Below, piece after piece: positions 1 to 11,200 of a stretch of 64,000 nt of DNA; the first letter of the stretch is position 1; each line of letters begins with the position of its first letter. The stretch lies in NCBI GenBank assembly GCA_007449985.2, contig VIIQ02000090.1:1-64000 (forward strand), given 5' to 3'. The notes under the pieces were generated by a model. That model saw only the letters and a list, made by a program, of their open reading frames with translations, did not search any database and was not told the origin of the DNA. Both the position numbers and the translations under genes were made by a program. The stretch is from Desmodesmus armatus. Its lineage: Eukaryota; Chlorophyta; Chlorophyceae; Sphaeropleales; Scenedesmaceae.

Positions 1-680
1 CAATGCTGTGTCACAGACAGCTGGGGCCTGCATTTCACCGGTGCGTGTCCTGCTGCTGCACCAAAGCCTCGCAAGCTGTTTCTTTCACTACTGCTCCTAC
101 ACCCTGTAGTGCTGGCAGGCCAGCTGGCACTGAGCACAGAGCAGGCCGTTGAAACCGTTGAAGTAACAGATGTTTGAATGTCACACTTTGACCAGTGCCG
201 GTGCCTGATCAGGCATTCTAAGCAGGAGAAACTGGGCAGCACTGCACACTACACACACACTTTTACAAAATTACTGCAGCACAGAGGGGTGCTGCCTTAC
301 AAAAACAGATGCATCGATGTCCTCAACTTTAGTCCCTGTCGAAAACAGACTATGGAATCGTGTGGCACACAGAAGCCAAAGCAAGTCAGGCAGAGCAGCA
401 GAAAGCTGCACAGCAGCATCAAAAAGACAATCAGACCCTCAGCAGGCACGGCCGCAAGCCCAAAAAACAACAGAAATTATTTTCCGAGGCTCAGCTGGCC
501 CTGCCAGAGCCCCAGAAGCTGTAAAAGGCTCTCGGACGCAGAGCGTGGGGAGGGCCATCCGTAAATTGCTAAACTCGTCATACAAACACTTTCGCCACGA
601 CTTAAGCACAGTTCCTGATAGCCATATGTCTCTAGTTTGTGTGTACGTGCGGGGGTGGGAAAACATTTCCGAACCCACTG
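1..680. mobile_element. TIR-bounded module, left-truncated copy 1
   Basis: Right end at 680 (GAACCCACTG). The left TIR is not recognisable. Bases 1-177 differ from the other copies by several single-base indels, which looks like poor consensus at a contig end or a diverged edge copy. Confidence 0.5.
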
Positions 681-2499
681 ATCTGGGCGCAGTTGCCATC
701 CGCCGGCCAAATGGACGTGCCACCCTGGCACCATGCACAACTCACTAGGGCAAGACCACACACCACAATTGAGGCTGACTTGTGGCCTGTGCGCGTAGGC
801 ACCAACGGCCCCATTTTGGCTCCAATGGCCCCTTGCCCAGAATGGGGTACAGTGACACCAATGTGCGTACAACACAGCAGCAAGCTTTGCTGGCCCCAAA
901 GGCAGTATACATGCAACAGTGACAACCTTCAATGCATTTTGCTAGAACAACAAAATCAGGGTCGTTCTGCAAGCTTCACCGCTTGCCCACTGCCCAAGCC
1001 ACCAACAGATTTTGTACAGCACTGCACCCCCTCCGACAAGGAGGGGCATGCACGTGAACAACCCGACAGCTGCAGATGCTGAGCCACACAACACCAACAA
1101 GCTGCAATGGGTGGCGCCTGATTCGGAAGGCTGCACGCAGCTTGATGTCAATGCGACCTCTGACCCCCCTTTGGGAAGGTCACCTGCAGGTAGCAGCAGC
1201 ATACGGGACCTCAGTCAGCAAGGGAGGCTAGAACGGCTGCTCAAGACTGGGTGTGTAGACAGCCTTAGGGCCACACAAACAGTGAGGCATGCCGCCATCG
1301 ACGGCTGCTGCATGGTTGAGGACTCAGTCCATGCGGACTTGCAACATAGAGGAGGTGGCACCTGCACTTACTCTGCCAGTTTGGCATGCGTGCAGAGATC
1401 TGCTGCGTCTGGCAGGCATCTAGTACTGCACATTGCCACCACCCCATGCTGCAGCTGGCCCGCACAGCTCGTGCAATGCTCTGCTGTTGCACAGCACTTG
1501 TACTTGCAAGGGGGGTTGTACATGCATGTGGCCCAACGACTGATGCTGTCCTGCGCGCTAGAGACAGCTGTGCTGGACTTACTTTGTGGTTCAAAGCAAC
1601 ACCATATTGCAACTGGTTGCCTGCACATGGCCTTGTCAACACCTCCCAAATGTGAGGCGCTGCTGCGCTTGCATCAACCACCTTGCAGACAGGCAGAAAA
1701 ACACAGCCACCTGATTGGTACTGGTTGCTGCTGAAATGTGCCGTGCATGCTGCTTCTGTGACAAGAAGGCTCTATAGTGTGCTAGCTAGGGCTGGGGTCT
1801 GCAATGCAGCTGCTGCTGCTGGTGTCACATGCTGCATGTGTCGGCACGTAGAGGCTAGGGACCTGCTGCAAGTCACAAGTCTTCAAGACAGCTGCTGTGT
1901 GGCTGCAATCCCGAACCAGTCAACTTGCAAGTATCTTCTAGCATGTGAATACCGTTCCTGCATGCTTCCTCAATGCCCATTGCTTACCTGCTGGCACACA
2001 ATTGGCCAACAGCCTGGAAGGGCCTCGCTGATACTGCACTTGCACTGAAACTCAGCTTCGCCTGATCAGCCCATTTCTGGGACCCCGTACTTCCTCCATA
2101 TCGTTGCAGACAGGTGACGGACTCCAGCAACTCCTGTGTGTGCTGCAATAGCACTTGGCTGCCATCTTGCTTGCACTGTTGCCAGCTGTCATGCTCGCCT
2201 GCTGCATGCAGCTGTGCTGGGGCTGTGGGGCTTGCAAAACATTGCCTTTGATATAAGTATCAGATGTGTGCAAACGAGACTGCATTTGCGTTCAACATAC
2301 AGAAGTGCCCTCTGCTGCAGCCCAGATCTTGGCACAAACAGCAGAGCAGTATAGTCGCGAAGCACTGCCCAGGCCTCAGATCACACTCAAACGATGATGA
2401 TTGATCTTTCCTATGTGATGGAGGCACCGCAGAGCCGGCAAAACAGGTGCAGGACGACGTCATGACAAATTCACAAACCGGCTGTCACCGGTCCCGCAT

Positions 2500-3188
2500 C
2501 AGTGGGTTCGGAAATGTTTTTCCAGACAGCTGGGGCTGCTATTTTCACCGTGCGTGTCCTGCGCTGACCAAAGCCTCGCAAGCTGTTTCTTTCCTACTGC
2601 TCCTACACCCTGTAGTGCCTGGCAGGCCAGCTGGCACTGAGCACAGAGCAGGCCGTTGAAACCGTTGAAGTAACAGATGTTTGAATGTCACACTTTGACC
2701 AGTGCCGGTGCCTGATCAGGCATTCTAAGCAGGAGAAACTGGGCAGCACTGCACACTACACACACACTTTTACAAAATTACTGCAGCACAGAGGGGTGCT
2801 GCCTTACAAAAACAGATGCATCGATGTCCTCAACTTTAGTCCCTGTCGAAAACAGACTATGGAATCGTGTGGCACACAGAAGCCAAAGCAAGTCAGGCAG
2901 AGCAGCAGAAAGCTGCACAGCAGCATCAAAAAGACAATCAGACCCTCAGCAGGCACGGCCGCAAGCCCAAAAAACAACAGAAATTATTTTCCGAGGCTCA
3001 GCTGGCCCTGCCAGAGCCCCAGAAGCTGTAAAAGGCTCTCGGACGCAGAGCGTGGGGAGGGCCATCCGTAAATTGCTAAAACTCGTCATACAAACACTTT
3101 CGCCACGACTTAAGCACAGTTCCTGATAGCCATATGTCTCTAGTTTGTGTGTACGTGCGGGGGTGGGAAAACATTTCCGAACCCACTG
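2500..3188. mobile_element. TIR-bounded 689-bp module, array copy 2
   Basis: It starts CAGTGGGTTCGGAAATGTTT and ends with the reverse complement (...CATTTCCGAACCCACTG at 3172-3188). The inverted repeats are about 25 bp if the flanking AT and one A-length difference are included. The CAGTG...CACTG ends resemble hAT-type termini, but no 8-bp target-site duplication is visible: the left flank is TCCCGCAT and the right flank is ATCTGGGC. No transposase frame is present, so it would be non-autonomous. Assignment to a superfamily is inference. Confidence 0.6.
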
Positions 3189-5007
3189 ATCTGGGCGCAG
3201 TTGCCATCCGCCGGCCAAATGGACGTGCCACCCTGGCACCATGCACAACTCACTAGGGCAAGACCACACACCACAATTGAGGCTGACTTGTGGCCTGTGC
3301 GCGTAGGCACCAACGGCCCCATTTTGGCTCCAATGGCCCCTTGCCCAGAATGGGGTACAGTGACACCAATGTGCGTACAACACAGCAGCAAGCTTTGCTG
3401 GCCCCAAAGGCAGTATACATGCAACAGTGACAACCTTCAATGCATTTTGCTAGAACAACAAAATCAGGGTCGTTCTGCAAGCTTCACCGCTTGCCCACTG
3501 CCCAAGCCACCAACAGATTTTGTACAGCACTGCACCCCCTCCGACAAGGAGGGGCATGCACGTGAACAACCCGACAGCTGCAGATGCTGAGCCACACAAC
3601 ACCAACAAGCTGCAATGGGTGGCGCCTGATTCGGAAGGCTGCACGCAGCTTGATGTCAATGCGACCTCTGACCCCCCTTTGGGAAGGTCACCTGCAGGTA
3701 GCAGCAGCATACGGGACCTCAGTCAGCAAGGGAGGCTAGAACGGCTGCTCAAGACTGGGTGTGTAGACAGCCTTAGGGCCACACAAACAGTGAGGCATGC
3801 CGCCATCGACGGCTGCTGCATGGTTGAGGACTCAGTCCATGCGGACTTGCAACATAGAGGAGGTGGCACCTGCACTTACTCTGCCAGTTTGGCATGCGTG
3901 CAGAGATCTGCTGCGTCTGGCAGGCATCTAGTACTGCACATTGCCACCACCCCATGCTGCAGCTGGCCCGCACAGCTCGTGCAATGCTCTGCTGTTGCAC
4001 AGCACTTGTACTTGCAAGGGGGGTTGTACATGCATGTGGCCCAACGACTGATGCTGTCCTGCGCGCTAGAGACAGCTGTGCTGGACTTACTTTGTGGTTC
4101 AAAGCAACACCATATTGCAACTGGTTGCCTGCACATGGCCTTGTCAACACCTCCCAAATGTGAGGCGCTGCTGCGCTTGCATCAACCACCTTGCAGACAG
4201 GCAGAAAAACACAGCCACCTGATTGGTACTGGTTGCTGCTGTAATGTGCCGTGCATGCTGCTTCTGTGACAAGAAGGCTCTATAGTGTGCTAGCTAGGGC
4301 TGGGGTCTGCAATGCAGCTGCTGCTGCTGGTGTCACATGCTGCATGTGTCGGCACGTAGAGGCTAGGGACCTGCTGCAAGTCACAAGTCTTCAAGACAGC
4401 TGCTGTGTGGCTGCAATCCCGAACCAGTCAACTTGCAAGTATCTTCTAGCATGTGAATACCGTTCCTGCATGCTTCCTCAATGCCCATTGCTTACCTGCT
4501 GGCACACAATTGGCCAACAGCCTGGAAGGGCCTCGCTGATACTGCACTTGCACTGAAACTCAGCTTCGCCTGATCAGCCCATTTCTGGGACCCCGTACTT
4601 CCTCCATATCGTTGCAGACAGGTGACGGACTCCAGCAACTCCTGTGTGTGCTGCAATAGCACTTGGCTGCCATCTTGCTTGCACTGTTGCCAGCTGTCAT
4701 GCTCGCCTGCTGCATGCAGCTGTGCTGGGGCTGTGGGGCTTGCAAAACATTGCCTTTGATATAAGTATCAGATGTGTGCAAACGAGACTGCATTTGCGTT
4801 CAACATACAGAAGTGCCCTCTGCTGCAGCCCAGATCTTGGCACAAACAGCAGAGCAGTATAGTCGCGAAGCACTGCCCAGGCCTCAGATCACACTCAAAC
4901 GATGATGATTGATCTTTCCTATGTGATGGAGGCACCGCAGAGCCGGCAAAACAGGTGCAGGACGACGTCATGACAAATTCACAAACCGGCTGTCACCGGT
5001 CCCGCAT

Positions 5008-5696
5008 CAGTGGGTTCGGAAATGTTTTTCCAGACAGCTGGGGCTGCTATTTTCACCGTGCGTGTCCTGCGCTGACCAAAGCCTCGCAAGCTGTTTCTTT
5101 CCTACTGCTCCTACACCCTGTAGTGCCTGGCAGGCCAGCTGGCACTGAGCACAGAGCAGGCCGTTGAAACCGTTGAAGTAACAGATGTTTGAATGTCACA
5201 CTTTGACCAGTGCCGGTGCCTGATCAGGCATTCTAAGCAGGAGAAACTGGGCAGCACTGCACACTACACACACACTTTTACAAAATTACTGCAGCACAGA
5301 GGGGTGCTGCCTTACAAAAACAGATGCATCGATGTCCTCAACTTTAGTCCCTGTCGAAAACAGACTATGGAATCGTGTGGCACACAGAAGCCAAAGCAAG
5401 TCAGGCAGAGCAGCAGAAAGCTGCACAGCAGCATCAAAAAGACAATCAGACCCTCAGCAGGCACGGCCGCAAGCCCAAAAAACAACAGAAATTATTTTCC
5501 GAGGCTCAGCTGGCCCTGCCAGAGCCCCAGAAGCTGTAAAAGGCTCTCGGACGCAGAGCGTGGGGAGGGCCATCCGTAAATTGCTAAAACTCGTCATACA
5601 AACACTTTCGCCACGACTTAAGCACAGTTCCTGATAGCCATATGTCTCTAGTTTGTGTGTACGTGCGGGGGTGGGAAAACATTTCCGAACCCACTG
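5008..5696. mobile_element. TIR-bounded 689-bp module, array copy 3
   Basis: Same ends and content as the module at 2500-3188, exactly 2508 bp further on. Confidence 0.6.
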
Positions 5697-7515
5697 ATCT
5701 GGGCGCAGTTGCCATCCGCCGGCCAAATGGACGTGCCACCCTGGCACCATGCACAACTCACTAGGGCAAGACCACACACCACAATTGAGGCTGACTTGTG
5801 GCCTGTGCGCGTAGGCACCAACGGCCCCATTTTGGCTCCAATGGCCCCTTGCCCAGAATGGGGTACAGTGACACCAATGTGCGTACAACACAGCAGCAAG
5901 CTTTGCTGGCCCCAAAGGCAGTATACATGCAACAGTGACAACCTTCAATGCATTTTGCTAGAACAACAAAATCAGGGTCGTTCTGCAAGCTTCACCGCTT
6001 GCCCACTGCCCAAGCCACCAACAGATTTTGTACAGCACTGCACCCCCTCCGACAAGGAGGGGCATGCACGTGAACAACCCGACAGCTGCAGATGCTGAGC
6101 CACACAACACCAACAAGCTGCAATGGGTGGCGCCTGATTCGGAAGGCTGCACGCAGCTTGATGTCAATGCGACCTCTGACCCCCCTTTGGGAAGGTCACC
6201 TGCAGGTAGCAGCAGCATACGGGACCTCAGTCAGCAAGGGAGGCTAGAACGGCTGCTCAAGACTGGGTGTGTAGACAGCCTTAGGGCCACACAAACAGTG
6301 AGGCATGCCGCCATCGACGGCTGCTGCATGGTTGAGGACTCAGTCCATGCGGACTTGCAACATAGAGGAGGTGGCACCTGCACTTACTCTGCCAGTTTGG
6401 CATGCGTGCAGAGATCTGCTGCGTCTGGCAGGCATCTAGTACTGCACATTGCCACCACCCCATGCTGCAGCTGGCCCGCACAGCTCGTGCAATGCTCTGC
6501 TGTTGCACAGCACTTGTACTTGCAAGGGGGGTTGTACATGCATGTGGCCCAACGACTGATGCTGTCCTGCGCGCTAGAGACAGCTGTGCTGGACTTACTT
6601 TGTGGTTCAAAGCAACACCATATTGCAACTGGTTGCCTGCACATGGCCTTGTCAACACCTCCCAAATGTGAGGCGCTGCTGCGCTTGCATCAACCACCTT
6701 GCAGACAGGCAGAAAAACACAGCCACCTGATTGGTACTGGTTGCTGCTGTAATGTGCCGTGCATGCTGCTTCTGTGACAAGAAGGCTCTATAGTGTGCTA
6801 GCTAGGGCTGGGGTCTGCAATGCAGCTGCTGCTGCTGGTGTCACATGCTGCATGTGTCGGCACGTAGAGGCTAGGGACCTGCTGCAAGTCACAAGTCTTC
6901 AAGACAGCTGCTGTGTGGCTGCAATCCCGAACCAGTCAACTTGCAAGTATCTTCTAGCATGTGAATACCGTTCCTGCATGCTTCCTCAATGCCCATTGCT
7001 TACCTGCTGGCACACAATTGGCCAACAGCCTGGAAGGGCCTCGCTGATACTGCACTTGCACTGAAACTCAGCTTCGCCTGATCAGCCCATTTCTGGGACC
7101 CCGTACTTCCTCCATATCGTTGCAGACAGGTGACGGACTCCAGCAACTCCTGTGTGTGCTGCAATAGCACTTGGCTGCCATCTTGCTTGCACTGTTGCCA
7201 GCTGTCATGCTCGCCTGCTGCATGCAGCTGTGCTGGGGCTGTGGGGCTTGCAAAACATTGCCTTTGATATAAGTATCAGATGTGTGCAAACGAGACTGCA
7301 TTTGCGTTCAACATACAGAAGTGCCCTCTGCTGCAGCCCAGATCTTGGCACAAACAGCAGAGCAGTATAGTCGCGAAGCACTGCCCAGGCCTCAGATCAC
7401 ACTCAAACGATGATGATTGATCTTTCCTATGTGATGGAGGCACCGCAGAGCCGGCAAAACAGGTGCAGGACGACGTCATGACAAATTCACAAACCGGCTG
7501 TCACCGGTCCCGCAT

Positions 7516-8204
7516 CAGTGGGTTCGGAAATGTTTTTCCAGACAGCTGGGGCTGCTATTTTCACCGTGCGTGTCCTGCGCTGACCAAAGCCTCGCAAGCT
7601 GTTTCTTTCCTACTGCTCCTACACCCTGTAGTGCCTGGCAGGCCAGCTGGCACTGAGCACAGAGCAGGCCGTTGAAACCGTTGAAGTAACAGATGTTTGA
7701 ATGTCACACTTTGACCAGTGCCGGTGCCTGATCAGGCATTCTAAGCAGGAGAAACTGGGCAGCACTGCACACTACACACACACTTTTACAAAATTACTGC
7801 AGCACAGAGGGGTGCTGCCTTACAAAAACAGATGCATCGATGTCCTCAACTTTAGTCCCTGTCGAAAACAGACTATGGAATCGTGTGGCACACAGAAGCC
7901 AAAGCAAGTCAGGCAGAGCAGCAGAAAGCTGCACAGCAGCATCAAAAAGACAATCAGACCCTCAGCAGGCACGGCCGCAAGCCCAAAAAACAACAGAAAT
8001 TATTTTCCGAGGCTCAGCTGGCCCTGCCAGAGCCCCAGAAGCTGTAAAAGGCTCTCGGACGCAGAGCGTGGGGAGGGCCATCCGTAAATTGCTAAAACTC
8101 GTCATACAAACACTTTCGCCACGACTTAAGCACAGTTCCTGATAGCCATATGTCTCTAGTTTGTGTGTACGTGCGGGGGTGGGAAAACATTTCCGAACCC
8201 ACTG
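7516..8204. mobile_element. TIR-bounded 689-bp module, terminal copy
   Basis: Last copy of the module. Its CCCACTG end is the end of the whole array. The next bases (ACAACCTTTC) are unique sequence and not the spacer that follows the other copies. This coincidence is the best evidence that the inverted repeats are real element ends. Confidence 0.65.
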
Positions 8205-8231
8205 ACAACCTTTCAACCCGGGACGTCTTAC

Positions 8232-11200
8232 CTCCGCTGCAAGCACGTTGTCAAGGCTGTCCTGCACATGCCGCTGAACAGCTGCCTCGAAGCCTGGATC
8301 CTTGCCGAGGGCAGCCTGACAGTGTCCGCCCCTCCACTTGGCTATCATCTGTCTCCTCAACTGCAAGCGCAAATGGTGCAAAATTGCATAGTCAAAACTA
8401 CAACGTCCGCACACGGTGTCCACAGATGCATGTTGCTTCACCTCAAGCTGCTGCTGACTATTGTGTGTCAAGCTGAAATCACAGGTGACATACAACAACA
8501 TGTTCATTCAGCAAACAAAGGGCACAACCTGCCAGGACAACTATGCACAGTACAGACTGCTCACAACCAAACAGTCAGCTGAAACAACAATGAGGACTCT
8601 GACGTGGGTGGATCATGTCTCACCCTGGGCTCCACCTCTGACTTCAAAATGTCACACGCCTTCTGCACCGCCATCGCCCCCTGCTCTTCTGTGCACTCCT
8701 GAAGCCAAAAGGCACATCAAACAACTCCTTGTCACACGTATGCAGCTGTCCACTCAGTAAGCCACACTTTCAGCAGTACATCTCACAAAAAGCTGGCACT
8801 GCAGCCACTGGCAAAATAAGGTATGCTGTCGCAGGGCAGCCAGGTGGAAAAGAAGCCACATGAGTCACAGTGTTGTGCCACAGACATGTAGCAGCCCCCA
8901 GTTCAGCCAACTCACCTTCAGCCCTGCCTCTTTGAATGCCTCCAGGATTGGCCCCACCCTTGCGGCTGCTGCCTGCAGTAACGCCACCTGCTCTGCATGG
9001 TGCTGCAACACCAACACCACAACAGTAGAGGTTGACACAGCCAGCAGGTAGCAACAGCAATACATGCTTTACTTGCACCCGCATGCTGCCAAGCAAAGTC
9101 ACAAGCTAGCCCCTAGAAGGACCCGCTGCAGCCTGGAGACAGAGCTCGGTGTCTAGCGTCGACGCCATGCAGGCAGCTGTGTTGGAAAGCCATTGATAGA
9201 GTCACATCACGCTGTGTCAGACCTATTGGCTTGAAGCAGGCTGCAGCTTGGCTGCACCTTGACCAGTACACTCTCCCACCCTCGCACCCATGAAGCCTGC
9301 TGCTGCAATGCATTTATAACTCCTAAACCCTAAACCCTAAACTAGTGTGATGATGTTGTACCTGCAGCTTGCCCTCTGCATCAGCCTTGCCCTTGCTTGC
9401 TGCCTCCTTCTGCGTTGCCAGTCGGTCCAGCGCCTCAGTCCTGTCGTTCATCTCAGACAGAGTCTGCTTCATCTCAGCCTGACGGTCCTCGTGGAGCTTC
9501 TTGGCCCTGCCATATGCGGCAACACAATCCGATCAGTGTCGTGACGATGCTCGGCATGTTTGTCACCCGGCAAGGCAAGTAACCACCCACTGTTCCTCGT
9601 CATCAACAGGCCGCCTAGGCTAGGCGCTGCACGTGCACCGAGTAAGCAGTACTTAACACCCCGCATGCATGAACAGCTCCACCGTGGCGTTCAAGGTGAA
9701 CGTACGGGTAGGAGTTTGAACACAACGTCGACTCACTTCTGCTCGTTCAGGCGTGCCTCGTTCAGCTCCATCTCTGCTCGGTTCAGTCTGCGCTGCACGT
9801 CATCCAGTGCATCCTGCAGCTCCCTCAGCTGCCCAGCCACCATGTCCTCACCATCGTCCTCATCCAACTCAAGCCTGGGAGCCTGGCCCTGCAGGGACGG
9901 GGCACACCGATGATCATATCCGGTCAAACATGCTATCACTGTTGGAAGCGGCACTGGACAATGCTGAGGCAGATGCGCTACACTTTAGCACTTGTGTGTG
10001 GCACACACCTGGTGGAGTTGCCCCAACACATCCACCCCTGATCGCACACCCAGCCTGGTTGGCAACTGCGCATGCACACTGGTACAAGCAGCATCAATGT
10101 TGTTACAGTACAGTACAGTACAGTAATTGGGGACAGAGTTACGCAGTAAATGCAGTACAGCACCAGGGCCAGCCCCCACCTGCAGCTGCTGCACTTTGTG
10201 TGCTGCGCGTGACTTCACACCCAACGCCTGCTTCTCCTGCTGAGTGACGGAGTTGCTGCTCCTCTGCAGCTCCTGCAGCTCCGCACCTGCAGCCCTCAGC
10301 TTCTCCTGTGCCTCCCGCAAGCGACCCTGCAGATCGACAACAAGATACGCCAACTACCCACATCAGACAGAGATTTGCACCAACCTCAACCAAGGCCACG
10401 TCGCTGCCTCAGCCATCAGCAGGACGTTGGCAGTTCGGTGAACAATCAACAGCAGCCAACTGCACCACCTTGCTACCTTACAATTCGCAGGACATGCAAA
10501 CCAGCCTGACACCCACACCCTAGCACAACACCCAACGTGCATCCTGAAGCCACAGCGACAGCAGCAAAGCTCTTAGCATGGCTCATGCACAGCAAGGTCA
10601 CCTGAGACGCCTGCAGCAGCTCCTCTGTCTGGGAGATGCCTTCTTCAACACTTGCACCAATGCGCTTTGGACTGCACACGGTACACACATGATGCAGTCA
10701 GCTGCATGCCAGTCTCAACCATGTCAGGCGATTTACGTTGCCGCTGCTTCAGATACCCAACCTCATAAACGTAATAGTTGCTATGTGTCCATGTGTGCCA
10801 TTCAGTGCTGCACAGCATGGCCGGCTTACCCCCTTCGGATGTGCTGATCCATGATGATGGTGTTGTTGCGTTTTCTGGTGAAGTTGAGGCCAGAACTGTG
10901 GACTGCTGTCAACACGCTGGCGCCTGCAGCGTTTGCATACATCGCATCGCGGCACCTCTCCTTCTCCTCGTGCACGACGACCACCTCATAGCGCGTCTGC
11001 ACAGGACAGCGCAACGCGGCATAGCACCCGTCGCGGCGTGCATCATGCACCCGGTGTTACATTTCACAATTGAGCGACCTTGACTCGAAAATGCTCTGAC
11101 ATTACAGCAATCAAGAGATCTGGCAGTCCAACGGTCGGGTATCGTACCAACGCCAGGGTCCCGGCATCATGTACATGTCGCCTTTTTGTCGGAACAAACG

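Larger units (their letters stand above)
1..8205. repeat. Tandem array of a 2508-bp unit (three full periods plus a partial)
   Basis: The same sequence recurs with a 2508-bp period; for example the same block starts at 178, 2685, 5193 and 7701. The later copies look identical by eye. The first differs by a 1-base indel near 574 and a substitution near 1735. Each unit has two parts: a 689-bp module bounded by inverted repeats, and a 1819-bp spacer. The last copy stops at the right end of the 689-bp module (8204/8205), where homology ends abruptly. Open frames inside the unit are short, overlap on both strands and match no family I know, so I treat the unit as non-coding. The near-identity suggests recent amplification or ongoing homogenisation. 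Confidence 0.97.

Noticed and set aside
2500..3188. Firm hAT assignment of the TIR module
   Set aside because: The CAGTG ends fit, but no 8-bp target-site duplication is visible and there is no transposase.
178..8100. Recurring open frames of 60-250 codons in each array unit as genes
   Set aside because: They overlap on both strands, are rich in Cys/His/Trp without a domain pattern, lack splice logic and simply repeat with the array.
1..8205. Array as a CRISPR or rDNA repeat
   Set aside because: The unit is 2.5 kb with no short repeat/spacer pattern and no rRNA-like sequence.
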